From contig DEIV01000055.1 in NCBI GenBank assembly GCA_002352665.1, positions 1 through 36,182 on the forward strand: DNA of 36,182 bases, read 5' to 3'. How positions within the stretch are numbered: position 1 is the stretch's first letter; each line of letters opens with the position of its first letter. Below, piece after piece: positions 6,648 to 16,440 of this stretch. The translations under genes and the position numbers were made by a program. This stretch comes from Flavobacteriaceae bacterium UBA2765. Lineage in GTDB: Bacteria; Bacteroidota; Bacteroidia; Flavobacteriales; Flavobacteriaceae. The notes beneath the pieces were generated by a model. It did not search any database and was not told where the DNA came from. It saw nothing but the letters and a program-made list of their open reading frames with translations.

Positions 6648-9305
6648 ATGAGTATTCCCTCTAAATATGATGCCAGCCAAGTAGAAAGTAAATGGTACAA
6701 TTACTGGATGAAACATAATTATTTTCATTCTACACCAGATGATAGAGAGCCTTATACTATTGTAATTCCACCTCCAAATGTTACGGGTATTTTACATATG
6801 GGTCATATGCTTAACAATACCATTCAAGATGTACTGATAAGACGTGCCAGATTACATGGAAAAAATGCTTGCTGGGTGCCGGGTACAGATCATGCCTCTA
6901 TTGCCACAGAAGCTAAAGTGGTAGCAAAATTAAAAGAACAGGGTATAAACAAAAATGATGTATCTAGAGATGAGTTTTTAAAACATGCATGGGATTGGAC
7001 ACATCAATATGGTGGTGTGATTTTAGAACAATTGAAAAAATTAGGCTGCTCTTGCGATTGGGAGAGAACCAAATTTACAATGGATGATGACATGAGTGAA
7101 GCAGTAATAAAAGTTTTTGTTGATTTGTTTAACAAAGGATTGATCTATAGAGGGTTTAGAATGGTAAATTGGGATCCGGAAGCCAAAACTACCCTTTCAG
7201 ATGAAGAAGTAAATTATGAAGAACGTCAAGGACTATTATATTATATAAAATATCAGATTGTAGATGAAGCAGGAGCAAATTCTCCTAAAACGAATGAAAG
7301 CCTTATCATAGCCACAACAAGACCTGAAACTATTTTAGGCGATACCGCAATCTGCATAAACCCAAATGATGACCGTTTTAAACATTTAAAAGGTAAAAAG
7401 GCAATAGTACCAATATGTAATAGAGTAATACCTATTATTGAAGATGATTATGTAGATATGGAATTTGGTACGGGCTGCTTAAAGGTTACGCCGGCACATG
7501 ATGAAAATGATAAGAATTTAGGAGAAAAACACGGTCTTGAAATTATAGATATTTTTAATGAAGATGCTACTTTGAATAGCTTTGGATTGCACTATCAAGG
7601 TAAAGACCGGTTTGTTGTGAGAGAAGAAATCACAAAAGAATTAGAATCCAAAGGTTTTTTAGTTAAAACAGAAAATTATACCAATAAAGTAGGCACCTCA
7701 GAAAGGACAAAGGCAGTTATAGAACCTCGTTTATCTGACCAATGGTTTTTAAAAATGGAAGATTTGGCTAAACCTGCTATAAAAGCTGTTCTAGAAACTG
7801 AAGACATTAAGCTTTTTCCTAAGAAATTTGAAAATACCTATAGACATTGGATGGAAAATATTCGAGATTGGAATATTTCTCGTCAGTTATGGTGGGGACA
7901 ACAAATACCCGCATATTATTTTGCAGATGGTAAAGATGATTTTGTAGTTGCTGAAAGTAAAGAAGATGCATTGAAATTAGCCATAACTAAATCTAAAAAT
8001 CCAAGGCTTAAAATAGAAGATCTAAAACAAGATGCTGACGTATTAGACACCTGGTTCTCTTCTTGGTTATGGCCAATGAGTGTTTTTGATGGTATTAGAA
8101 ATCCTGATAATAAAGACATTAATTATTATTATCCTACTAACGATTTAGTTACAGGACCAGATATTATATTCTTTTGGGTAGCTAGAATGATTGTAGCAGG
8201 TTATGAGTATAAAGGAGAAAAACCATTTAAAAATGTTTATTTAACCGGACTAGTTCGTGATAAGCAACGAAGAAAAATGAGTAAGTCATTAGGAAACTCT
8301 CCTGATGCTTTAAAACTTATTAAAGAATTTGGTGCAGATGGTGTAAGGGTCGGCCTCCTTTTAAGTTCTGCCGCCGGTAATGACCTATTATTTGATGAAG
8401 CCTTATGCCAACAAGGGAAACAGTTTGCAAATAAAATTTGGAACGCATTTAGATTGGTTAAAGGATGGACAGTTAATGATCAAATTGAACAACCGGCATC
8501 AAGTAAAATAGCTATACAATGGTTTGAAGCTAACTTTCAACAAACATTGTTTGAAATTGAAGACCATTTTAGTAAATATAGATTGTCAGATGCTTTAATG
8601 GCAACATATAAATTAATTTGGGACGATTTCTGTTCATGGTTATTAGAAATGGTAAAACCGGCCTTTGGAGCACCTATAGATAGTAAAACTTTTAAAAGTA
8701 TTATTACTATTTTTGAAGATAACCTGAAAATATTACACCCATTTATGCCATTCTTAACTGAGGAAATTTGGCAATATATGGAGAAACGAAGTCCGGAAGA
8801 TGCCTTAATTATATCTAAATGGCCAAACAGTAAACCTGTTGATGAATATTTAATAGAACAGTTCTCTTTTGCCAAAGAGGTAGTTTCGGGAATTAGAAAT
8901 ATTCGTAAGGAAAAAAATATTTCTTTTAAAGACACTATTTCATTTGCCATAATTAATAACGAAAAAAATGATGCTACATTTGATCAGGTCTTGATAAAAT
9001 TAGGAAACTTAAATGGTATTAATTACGTAAATGAAGCAGTAGAAGGTGCATTAACTTTTAGAGTGAAATCTAATGAATATTTCATTCCAATCTCTGGTGC
9101 CATAGATGTTGAAGATGAAATAAACAAACTTACTGAAGAACTTAAATATACAGAAGGCTTTTTAAAATCAGTTCAGCAAAAATTGGCTAATGAAAGATTT
9201 GTAAATAATGCTCCTGAACAAGTAGTAAATAGCGAAAAGAAAAAAGAAGCGGATGCATTGGCAAAAATAGAAACTATAAAAGCTAGTTTGTTAAGTTTAA
9301 AGTAA
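6648..9305 (+). CDS. valS: Valine-tRNA ligase
   Basis: ValS charges tRNA-Val with valine in the cytoplasm and edits misactivated threonine. The class I signatures are both present: HMGH at 50-53 (PPPNVTGILHMGH) and KMSKS at 543-547 (RRKMSKSLGNSPD). The editing domain lies between (about 200-340, including TTRPETILGDTA). An anticodon-binding helical domain follows KMSKS, and the C-terminal valyl-specific coiled-coil arm is seen at about 815-885 (DEINKLTEELKYTEGFL, KLANERFV). Length 885 fits the family. The gene has its own promoter and no operon partner. Confidence 0.98.
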   Translation: MSIPSKYDASQVESKWYNYWMKHNYFHSTPDDREPYTIVIPPPNVTGILHMGHMLNNTIQDVLIRRARLHGKNACWVPGTDHASIATEAKVVAKLKEQGINKNDVSRDEFLKHAWDWTHQYGGVILEQLKKLGCSCDWERTKFTMDDDMSEAVIKVFVDLFNKGLIYRGFRMVNWDPEAKTTLSDEEVNYEERQGLLYYIKYQIVDEAGANSPKTNESLIIATTRPETILGDTAICINPNDDRFKHLKGKKAIVPICNRVIPIIEDDYVDMEFGTGCLKVTPAHDENDKNLGEKHGLEIIDIFNEDATLNSFGLHYQGKDRFVVREEITKELESKGFLVKTENYTNKVGTSERTKAVIEPRLSDQWFLKMEDLAKPAIKAVLETEDIKLFPKKFENTYRHWMENIRDWNISRQLWWGQQIPAYYFADGKDDFVVAESKEDALKLAITKSKNPRLKIEDLKQDADVLDTWFSSWLWPMSVFDGIRNPDNKDINYYYPTNDLVTGPDIIFFWVARMIVAGYEYKGEKPFKNVYLTGLVRDKQRRKMSKSLGNSPDALKLIKEFGADGVRVGLLLSSAAGNDLLFDEALCQQGKQFANKIWNAFRLVKGWTVNDQIEQPASSKIAIQWFEANFQQTLFEIEDHFSKYRLSDALMATYKLIWDDFCSWLLEMVKPAFGAPIDSKTFKSIITIFEDNLKILHPFMPFLTEEIWQYMEKRSPEDALIISKWPNSKPVDEYLIEQFSFAKEVVSGIRNIRKEKNISFKDTISFAIINNEKNDATFDQVLIKLGNLNGINYVNEAVEGALTFRVKSNEYFIPISGAIDVEDEINKLTEELKYTEGFLKSVQQKLANERFVNNAPEQVVNSEKKKEADALAKIETIKASLLSLK

Positions 9306-9348
9306 ATTTTATTGATTGTCCGTTAAGTCTCATAAATTTACAACGTAC

Positions 9349-9432
9349 GTCATTCTGAACTTGTTTCAGAATCTCATAACGCTGTAAAACAATGCAACAA
9401 TAGAAGACCCTGAAACAAGTTCAGGGTGACAT
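9349..9432. repeat. Large inverted-repeat element after valS
   Basis: CTGAACTTGTTTCAG (9355-9369) is perfectly complementary to CTGAAACAAGTTCAG (9410-9424), 15 base pairs. Flanks GTCATT and GGGTGACA extend the symmetry, and a 40-base centre separates the arms. Each arm is itself nearly palindromic (CTGAA...TTCAG). This looks like the dispersed hairpin repeats that I recall from many Flavobacteria. It lies between convergent valS and rluF and could act as a terminator or RNA-stabilising structure. The remaining 140 bases up to 9574 hold no gene that I can see. Confidence 0.6.
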
Positions 9433-9574
9433 GATATTTAATATGATGCTGTACTTCAACCAATGTTCATAGAACTTACATTCCTTATTTCTATTAGAGG
9501 TCCTTTTAGCGTTAAACCCGCATTACGCAATAGAAAATTTATTACTCCCAATAGCTATTAGGATACAATTATCT

Positions 9575-10312
9575 CTAATTTTCATCATAGATCTTTGAAG
9601 AATCTGCTACCAGTCTATTAATTTCTTTTAATTCCAGATGGGTTAGATCTCTCCATTTACCCTGGGGAATATCTAATTTGACATTCATAATTCTAACGCG
9701 TTTTAATTGAGCTACCCTATAATCTAAATACTCGCACATTCTACGTATTTGTCGGTTAAGACCTTGCGTTAATATGATATTAAATTGAAATTTATTGAGT
9801 TGTTTTACCTTGCATTTTCTAGTAATAGTATCTAATATAGGTATGCCATTACTCATTTTTTTTATAAAATCTTTAGTAATAGGCTTGTTTACAGTCACAA
9901 TATATTCCTTTTCGTGGTTGTTTCTGGCTCGAAGAATTTTATTAACTATATCTCCATCATTAGTTAAAAAAATGAGTCCTTCACTTGGTTTATCTAATCT
10001 GCCAATCGGAAAAATACGTGTTGGGTAATTGATAAAGTCTATAATATTATCCCTTTCCACTCTGGTGTCTGTAGTGCAAACAATGCCAATGGGCTTATTA
10101 AAAGCAAGATAAACGGGTTTTTCTTTAGATTCTGAAATTAATTCACCATTGACTTTTACCACATCATTTGGTAGAATTTTAGTGCCCAATTCAGGTTTTA
10201 AACCATTAATGGTTACCCTACCTTGCTCTATAAGTTTATCTGCAGCTCTTCTAGAACAATAGCCTACTTCACTTAAATATTTGTTGATTCTTGTGCCCTT
10301 ATTTTCTTCCAA
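9575..10312 (-). CDS. rluF: 23S rRNA pseudouridine(2604) synthase
   Basis: This 245-residue RsuA/RluB/E/F-family enzyme isomerises a uridine to pseudouridine in 23S rRNA. The N-terminal S4 RNA-binding domain spans about 8-55 (INKYLSEVGYCSRRAADKLIEQGRVTING). The catalytic domain follows, with nucleophile D107 in GRLDKPSEGL and the RQIRRMCEYL motif. The blocks ERDNIIDFINYPTRIFPIG and RARNNHEKEYIVTV are characteristic of RluF rather than RsuA, so I favour position 2604; this rests on family resemblance. It is the next gene after pepD on the same strand (54-base gap) and may share its transcript. Confidence 0.92.
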   Translation of the reverse strand: MEENKGTRINKYLSEVGYCSRRAADKLIEQGRVTINGLKPELGTKILPNDVVKVNGELISESKEKPVYLAFNKPIGIVCTTDTRVERDNIIDFINYPTRIFPIGRLDKPSEGLIFLTNDGDIVNKILRARNNHEKEYIVTVNKPITKDFIKKMSNGIPILDTITRKCKVKQLNKFQFNIILTQGLNRQIRRMCEYLDYRVAQLKRVRIMNVKLDIPQGKWRDLTHLELKEINRLVADSSKIYDEN

Positions 10313-10366
10313 AATTGAAATAATTTATGGTATTGTAAATTGAATTTGTTCATGAAAACTATAATT

Positions 10367-11818
10367 CTAAACTCTTTCAGGAATATCCTCTAAAATAGCC
10401 AATACATATTTCCAAAATTTCTGAGTGGAACTGATACTTGCCCGTTCATCAGGCGAATGTGCTCCTTTGATGGTTGGTCCAAATGAGATCATGTCCATTG
10501 TAGGATAATTTGTTCCTAAAATACCACATTCTAATCCGGCATGACACGCCATCACATTAGCCTTCTCCTTAAATAAATTTTGATATGTTTTATCTAATAC
10601 TTTTAAAATATCTGAATTAGGATTGGGTTTCCAACCTGGATATGAGCCCGAGGTTTGCACCCTAAATCCTCCCAAATCAAAACCTGAACTTATATTGTTT
10701 ACTAAATTATTTTTTCCGGATTCTACAGAACTTCTGGTTAAACATAAAATTTTCATATCACCATCACTCACCAAAACATGAGCAATATTATTTGAGGTTT
10801 CTACTAGATCATTAATATCCGGACTCATCCTAAAAACACCATTATGTGTAGTATAAATGGTTTTCAATAAGATTTCTTGATCTTTTTTAGACAACACTTG
10901 TGTTGGAGCCAAACATTCTTCTAAAAGGATTTCTAAATTTGGTTCAATAGTGCTATATTCATCAATAATCTGCTTAGCAATACCATAAAATTCTTCTTCC
11001 AACAATTCCGTTTGCTGCGTTACAATATTGGCATTACTCTCTCTGGGAATCGCATTACGCAATCCGCCTCCATCAATTTTTGCAATAGCAGAGATTTCTT
11101 TAAGAGCAAATAAAATTCTATTCATCATAATATTGGCATTGCCAAAACCTTTATGAATGTCCATACCGGAATGACCTCCATTCAAACCTTTTACCGTAAT
11201 TTTATAAGCAATAACATCAGTTGTAGTTTTTATGGGAATATAAGATTTTGATGCCGTAATATCAATGCCTCCGGCACAACCAACCCCAATTTCATCATCG
11301 TCTTCCGTATCTAAATTCAGTAAGATTTCACCCGCTAACCAACCCCCTTCTAATCCCATTGCTCCAGTCATTCCCGTTTCCTCATCAATAGTAAATAAGG
11401 CCTCTATTGCGGGGTGTTTAATAGTGTCACTTTCTAAGATACTCATAATTGTAGCCACACCTAAACCATTGTCTGCACCCAATGTAGTTCCTTTGGCTTT
11501 GACCCAATCTCCTTCAACTATCATAGCAATGCCCTCTGTATCAAAATCAAAATTTGTATCGTTATTTTTTTGATGAACCATATCTAAATGCGATTGCATT
11601 ACAACGGTTTTTTTATTTTCCATACCATTACTGGCAGGTTTCTTAATAATGACATTTCCAACCTTATCTACCTTGGTATCTAAACCTAATTTTTTACCAA
11701 AATCAACCATAAACTGAATTACCCTTTCTTCTTTTTTAGAAGCTCTAGGTACTGCATTCAAATCAGCAAAATTATTCCAAATGGCTTTAGGTTCTAGGTT
11801 TCTTATTTCTATGTTCAT
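10367..11818 (-). CDS. pepD: Aminoacyl-histidine dipeptidase (M20 family)
   Basis: PepD is a cytosolic zinc dipeptidase of broad specificity, including Xaa-His dipeptides. The 483-residue length is the family norm. Metal and catalytic residues in M20 positions are H77 and D79 (QSHLDMV), D116 (GADNG), E146/E147 (DEETG) and D170 (NLDTED), with HSPDE near the C-terminus. The lid (dimerisation) domain lies in the middle, about 185-390. The gene starts at an ATG whose product begins MNIEIRNLEP, usual for this family. It is followed by rluF and preceded by the nitroreductase gene on the same strand, with a 54-base gap on each side. Confidence 0.96.
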   Translation of the reverse strand: MNIEIRNLEPKAIWNNFADLNAVPRASKKEERVIQFMVDFGKKLGLDTKVDKVGNVIIKKPASNGMENKKTVVMQSHLDMVHQKNNDTNFDFDTEGIAMIVEGDWVKAKGTTLGADNGLGVATIMSILESDTIKHPAIEALFTIDEETGMTGAMGLEGGWLAGEILLNLDTEDDDEIGVGCAGGIDITASKSYIPIKTTTDVIAYKITVKGLNGGHSGMDIHKGFGNANIMMNRILFALKEISAIAKIDGGGLRNAIPRESNANIVTQQTELLEEEFYGIAKQIIDEYSTIEPNLEILLEECLAPTQVLSKKDQEILLKTIYTTHNGVFRMSPDINDLVETSNNIAHVLVSDGDMKILCLTRSSVESGKNNLVNNISSGFDLGGFRVQTSGSYPGWKPNPNSDILKVLDKTYQNLFKEKANVMACHAGLECGILGTNYPTMDMISFGPTIKGAHSPDERASISSTQKFWKYVLAILEDIPERV

Positions 11819-11872
11819 CTTGAATGTTTGTATGTAAATTAATATTTATTAAAGAATACAGTGAATTGTAAC

Positions 11873-12502
11873 TTATAATTTAATTACAATATCATCTATA
11901 GGTTTTCTCACTTTTTTAAGTGTACTCATAAAATCGTCTGCTGCTCTAATACCAATAGGTAGTAATAAAACCGATTTTAAATTGTGTTTTTTAAGTTCAA
12001 GTATTTCATCGAACTTTTGAGCATTAAAACCTTCCATCGGACAAGCATCAATACCTTCTAATGCACAAACCGTCATTAAATTGCCCAAGACAATGTACGC
12101 TTGATTGATAGCCGATTCTTGCTTTTCAATAGTTGATTTATTCGCAAAAATATCTTTTAACTGTTTTCTATATGGACTAATAATATCTTCAGAAGTTCCT
12201 CGAATTTCTTTTTCCAAATCAAAATAAGCATCAATGTCTTCTAGGGTAAAATAGTCTTGAATACAAATTAATAACACATGTGAAGCATTTGCCACCTGCT
12301 GTTGACCAAAAGCATGCGGAACCAAATTCTGTTGTAATGTTTTGTTATTAATAACCAATAATTTAATGGGCTGTAAACCAAATGAAGTAGCGGTTAAATT
12401 AAAAGCCTCTGTTAAAATATCAATTTTATTATCGGGTAAAATTTTTGTGTCATCAAATTTTTTACAAGCATATCTCCATTGTAATTTTTCTATAATATTC
12501 AT
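11873..12502 (-). CDS. Nitroreductase-family NAD(P)H oxidoreductase
   Basis: The 209-residue protein belongs to the FMN-dependent nitroreductase fold (NfsB-like). The start MNIIEKLQWRYACKKFDDTK matches the usual N-terminus, with the Arg/Lys pair that contacts FMN. The middle shows TSFGLQPIKLLVI and the helix QQVANASHVLLICI; the C-terminal block with KSVLLLPIGIRAADD is the other family landmark. It would reduce quinones, nitroaromatics or similar electron acceptors; the natural substrate cannot be told. It precedes pepD by 54 bases and could be cotranscribed. Confidence 0.88.
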   Translation of the reverse strand: MNIIEKLQWRYACKKFDDTKILPDNKIDILTEAFNLTATSFGLQPIKLLVINNKTLQQNLVPHAFGQQQVANASHVLLICIQDYFTLEDIDAYFDLEKEIRGTSEDIISPYRKQLKDIFANKSTIEKQESAINQAYIVLGNLMTVCALEGIDACPMEGFNAQKFDEILELKKHNLKSVLLLPIGIRAADDFMSTLKKVRKPIDDIVIKL

Positions 12503-12645
12503 TGTAACATGTTCTAATTTTAATTTACACCAATTTAATTGTAAAATTTGTTATCCATAAATTGATTTATTTTTGTTTCCATAAAGTAAAAGAAACAATA
12601 TATTCGACCTATTATATGTCAAGTTGGTCTTAATTTAATTATACA

Positions 12646-14472
12646 TTAGCTGAGAGATTGCATGGTAACTAGCTTAAAATAGTCTCCCTTTTTAGCTAAT
12701 AATTTTTCGTGTTTTCCTTGTTCTACTATCTTTCCTTTTTTCATAACTACAATAACATCAGCTTTTTGAATTGTTGATAATCGATGAGCAATAACTAAAG
12801 AAGTTCTATTTTCCATGAGTTGCTCTAAAGCTTTTTGAACCAATTGTTCTGATTCAGTATCTAAAGCCGAAGTAGCTTCATCTAATATCATTATCGGTGG
12901 ATTTTTAAGTACTGCTCTCGCTATACTTAATCGCTGTTTTTGACCACCTGAAAGTTTGTTTCCCCCATCTCCTATATTAGTGTGAATACCATTTGGTAAA
13001 TGCTCAATAAATTCATACGCATTGGCAATTTTTAAAGCATCAATGACCTGTTTGTCTGATGCATTTTCATCTCCTAATAAAATATTATTCTTTATAGAAT
13101 CATTAAACAAAATAGCATCTTGAGTTACAATACCTAATTGGTGTCGTAACGATTTTTTCGTCAAGTCTTTTATATCAATATCATCAATTAATATTTGCCC
13201 ACTATTAATGTCATAAAAACGTGTAATTAGATTGGCTAAAGTAGATTTACCGCTTCCTGATTGCCCTACCAAGGCCACAGTTTTTCCTTTTGGAATAGTT
13301 AGTGAAAATTTTTCTAATATATATTCATCTTCATATTTAAAGGAGATATTTTGAAATTTAATTTCCTTTTCAAAACCATTCTTTACAATAGCATTTTCCT
13401 TATCCTTTAAAGGGTTATCTGTTTCAATAATTTCTAATACCCTCTCTGCAGCAGCATTACCTTTCTTTATGTTATAACTGGCTTTAGAAATTGCTTTTGC
13501 CGGAGTTAATATGTTATAGGCTAGCCCCATATAGGCTATAAAAGAACTGCCATCTAAACTGCCATCTACCAATACCATTCTACCGCCATACCACAATAAA
13601 ATGGCAATTACAGCAATGCCTAAAAATTCACTTGTAGGCGATGCTAAATTTTGACGGTTTAATAGCTTGTTTGAGAAATCATAAAATCTAGACGTAGAAT
13701 CTTGAAACTTTTCATTGAATTTACCCTCGGCATTAAAGCCTTTAATAATTCTCAAACCTCCTAAAGTTTCTTCTAAGGTTGATAAAAATGTACCTTGCTC
13801 CTTCTGTACGCGATCTGATTTTCGTTTTAAACTTTTCCCTATTCTCGATATGATAAAACCACTTATCGGTATAAAAATAAATACAAATAAAGTAAGTTTT
13901 GCACTTATAATTAACATCATAATTATTGTAAACAGAATAGTTAAAGGCTCTCGTACTATAAGTTCTAAGATGGATAAAAATGAATGCTGAATTTCTAATA
14001 CATCTGTTCCTATTCTAGCCATAATATCTCCTTTTCGTTTTTCAGAAAAATAGGATAATGGTAAGTCTACAGTTTTTTTATATAATACGTTTCTTAAATC
14101 TTTTAGTACGCCATTTCTTAAAAATGTAATAAAATACATGGCCAAATAACTAAAAACATTTTTAAGTAGAAATAAAATAATGACCAAACTGATTACCAAC
14201 ATCAATGCTTTAGACACATCATTTTCTGCATATACATGCACTTGATATGACAGGAAATCTTTATAATAATCTTTTAGGCCTGAAATATCAGTATAAATGG
14301 GTTCAATTATCGGTTTGACTTTGTCTTTTTCAAATAAAATATCCAACATGGGTATTAATGCTATAAAAGATAAAGCACTAAATAATGCATAAAAAATATT
14401 TGCTATGATATTACCAACTGCATATAGTTGATAGGGTTTAGCAAATCGTATTATTTTTTTAAAATACTCCAT
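12646..14472 (-). CDS. ABC exporter, MsbA-like half-transporter
   Basis: This 608-residue half-transporter has an N-terminal six-helix membrane domain (about 20-330) fused to an ATPase domain (about 370-600), so it should act as an inner-membrane homodimer. Walker A is GQSGSGKST (403-411), the Q-loop VTQD is near 449-452, the signature is LSGGQ (507-511), and Walker B is MILDE with catalytic E532. The layout fits lipid or drug exporters such as MsbA, but the substrate is not determined by the sequence. Its ATG overlaps the stop of the upstream phosphohexomutase as TAATG, indicating translational coupling. Such pairing of a sugar mutase with an exporter is suggestive of envelope work but not proof. 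Confidence 0.93.
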   Translation of the reverse strand: MEYFKKIIRFAKPYQLYAVGNIIANIFYALFSALSFIALIPMLDILFEKDKVKPIIEPIYTDISGLKDYYKDFLSYQVHVYAENDVSKALMLVISLVIILFLLKNVFSYLAMYFITFLRNGVLKDLRNVLYKKTVDLPLSYFSEKRKGDIMARIGTDVLEIQHSFLSILELIVREPLTILFTIIMMLIISAKLTLFVFIFIPISGFIISRIGKSLKRKSDRVQKEQGTFLSTLEETLGGLRIIKGFNAEGKFNEKFQDSTSRFYDFSNKLLNRQNLASPTSEFLGIAVIAILLWYGGRMVLVDGSLDGSSFIAYMGLAYNILTPAKAISKASYNIKKGNAAAERVLEIIETDNPLKDKENAIVKNGFEKEIKFQNISFKYEDEYILEKFSLTIPKGKTVALVGQSGSGKSTLANLITRFYDINSGQILIDDIDIKDLTKKSLRHQLGIVTQDAILFNDSIKNNILLGDENASDKQVIDALKIANAYEFIEHLPNGIHTNIGDGGNKLSGGQKQRLSIARAVLKNPPIMILDEATSALDTESEQLVQKALEQLMENRTSLVIAHRLSTIQKADVIVVMKKGKIVEQGKHEKLLAKKGDYFKLVTMQSLS

Positions 14473-16193
14473 TAATTCAATTGCATCTCGTTGATAATTC
14501 TATCAATTTTTTGAGTTAATAATTTCTCAACAACAACAGTATCTTCAGTTTTTTCAAGCGGAAGATTAACACTGAAATAAAATTTAATTTTAGGTTCTGT
14601 TCCACTTGGTCTTGCCGCAACTTTTGTACCGTCAATTGTTTGATAAATTAGCACATTAGATTTTGGAATGTCAATACTTGTCTGTTCTCCAGTTATCAAA
14701 TTCTGTTGGGTAGAAGATTCATAATCATATAAAAATTCTACGGGTGAGCCATCAATTTCTTTTACAGGATTGTTTCGTAAATCAATCATCATTTGATTGA
14801 TTTGTTGGGCTCCATCTATTCCTTTTTTAACTAATGAAATTAAGTGTTCCTTATAAAAATTATGTTTCAAATATAGATTTAATAATTTTTTATAAACGGT
14901 AGTGTTATTATTTTTTGCATTTGCTGCTATTTCACAAGCCAAGAGTGTGGCAGTAACTGCATCTTTATCGCGGATAAAATCGCCTACCATATAACCAAAA
15001 CTCTCTTCACCACCTCCAATAAATTCTTGAGTACCTTCGGCATCTCGAATCATTTTAGCAATCCATTTAAATCCGGTTAATCCCACTTTGGTTTCAACAT
15101 TATAACTTTGAGCAATATCATTGACCAAATTAGTGGACACAATAGTCGACCCAACAAACTGCTTACCATTTAATTTACCATTTTGATGCCATTGCTTAAT
15201 TAGAAAATTAGTCATTACCGCCATGGTTTGATTGCCATTTAAAAGTTTTAAATTACCTTCTAAATCTCTTACTGCAATACCCAATCTATCAGAATCAGGA
15301 TCAGTACCAATAACAATGTCTGCTCCTATTTTTTCAGCCAGATCTGTAGCCATTTTAAGAGCAGCCGGCTCTTCAGGATTTGGTGATTTTACGGTAGGAA
15401 AATCACCATCCGGTTTACGTTGTTCTTTTACAATATGCACATCTGTAAATCCTGCCATTTTTAATACTTGAGGAATAGACATTATAGAGGTTCCATGTAA
15501 AGATGTAAATACAATTTTTAATTTATCTCTATTTGGAGTATTAAAAGTACCATTCGCCACACAAGCCTTATGAAAAACTTTATCAACTTCTTTTCCTATA
15601 GTAGTAATTAAACCATCATTAGCATTAAAATTGATATTGGCAAAATCTACCGCATTTACTTCTTCAATAATTTTATGATCATGTGGAGGCACTATCTGCC
15701 CTCCATCATTCCAATATACCTTATAACCATTATATTCTGGTGGATTGTGAGATGCGGTTAACACAATACCCGCATCACAACCTAAATGACGTACCGAAAA
15801 AGAAAGTTCTGGTGTAGTTCTTAGGTCTTCAAATAAAAATGCTTTGATACTATTGGCAGTAAGTACGTCTGCAACTAATTTAGCAAAAGGTTTACTGTTA
15901 TGTCTACAATCATATGCAATTACTACTTTTAGTTCCTTTTTCGGAGCAACTAAATGCAAATAATTGGCCAATCCTTGTGTAGCTCTACCCAAAGTATATT
16001 TATTGATCCTATTAGTACCAACCCCCATAACACCACGCATACCACCGGTACCAAATTCCATATCTTTATAAAAACTATCTAATAAAATTTCTGGATTATC
16101 ATTTATTAATTCTTGTACCTTTTGTTGTGTATCAACATCAAAAGGTTCTGATAACCAAAGTTTAGCTTTTTGCAATATTTGATCTTTATTCAT
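14472..16193 (-). CDS. Phospho-sugar mutase (phosphoglucomutase/phosphomannomutase)
   Basis: The 573-residue enzyme interconverts hexose 1- and 6-phosphates through a phosphoserine. Visible landmarks are the catalytic serine S148 in TASHNP, the magnesium loop GTDPDSDR (296-303), the sugar-binding GGGEESFGY near 393 and the phosphate-binding RPSGTEPK near 538. The length and the N-terminal FGTGGMRGVMGVGTNR (48-63) fit the PgcA-like alpha-phosphoglucomutase branch. It feeds glucose 1-phosphate or mannose 1-phosphate to glycan synthesis. It is the first gene of a pair with the ABC exporter. A TACCTTTG on the minus strand (16214-16221) could be the -7 promoter element, though no -33 match is visible. 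Confidence 0.95.
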   Translation of the reverse strand: MNKDQILQKAKLWLSEPFDVDTQQKVQELINDNPEILLDSFYKDMEFGTGGMRGVMGVGTNRINKYTLGRATQGLANYLHLVAPKKELKVVIAYDCRHNSKPFAKLVADVLTANSIKAFLFEDLRTTPELSFSVRHLGCDAGIVLTASHNPPEYNGYKVYWNDGGQIVPPHDHKIIEEVNAVDFANINFNANDGLITTIGKEVDKVFHKACVANGTFNTPNRDKLKIVFTSLHGTSIMSIPQVLKMAGFTDVHIVKEQRKPDGDFPTVKSPNPEEPAALKMATDLAEKIGADIVIGTDPDSDRLGIAVRDLEGNLKLLNGNQTMAVMTNFLIKQWHQNGKLNGKQFVGSTIVSTNLVNDIAQSYNVETKVGLTGFKWIAKMIRDAEGTQEFIGGGEESFGYMVGDFIRDKDAVTATLLACEIAANAKNNNTTVYKKLLNLYLKHNFYKEHLISLVKKGIDGAQQINQMMIDLRNNPVKEIDGSPVEFLYDYESSTQQNLITGEQTSIDIPKSNVLIYQTIDGTKVAARPSGTEPKIKFYFSVNLPLEKTEDTVVVEKLLTQKIDRIINEMQLN

Positions 16194-16232
16194 AGAATTA
16201 GATTATTTTAAGACAAAGGTAAGGAATGATTA

Positions 16233-16263
16233 AAAGATTGAATAATTTAAAGATTGAATAATT
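16233..16263. repeat. Short tandem repeat
   Basis: AAAGATTGAATAATT occurs at 16233-16247 and again at 16249-16263, a perfect 15-base duplication with period 16. It lies just upstream of the phosphohexomutase gene, near its likely promoter. The rest of the 247-base gap (16194-16440) holds nothing else that I recognise. Confidence 0.5.
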
Positions 16264-16440
16264 AAAATATTTAAAGAAGAGAGAAGCTTACCAACGGTCT
16301 AAAAAAAGATATGGATACGCCAAAGCTCTCAACTAGGTCCATTTTATTCAATTTCAACTATAAAATTTATGCAACATGAAGCTTAACTGAACGAAATAAA
16401 TTATCAATATCTATTCAAAATATACAACAGGTCATTTAAA

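Noticed and set aside
16264..16440. tRNA or small RNA in the gap before the glycosyltransferase
   Set aside because: No cloverleaf, promoter match or terminator could be found.
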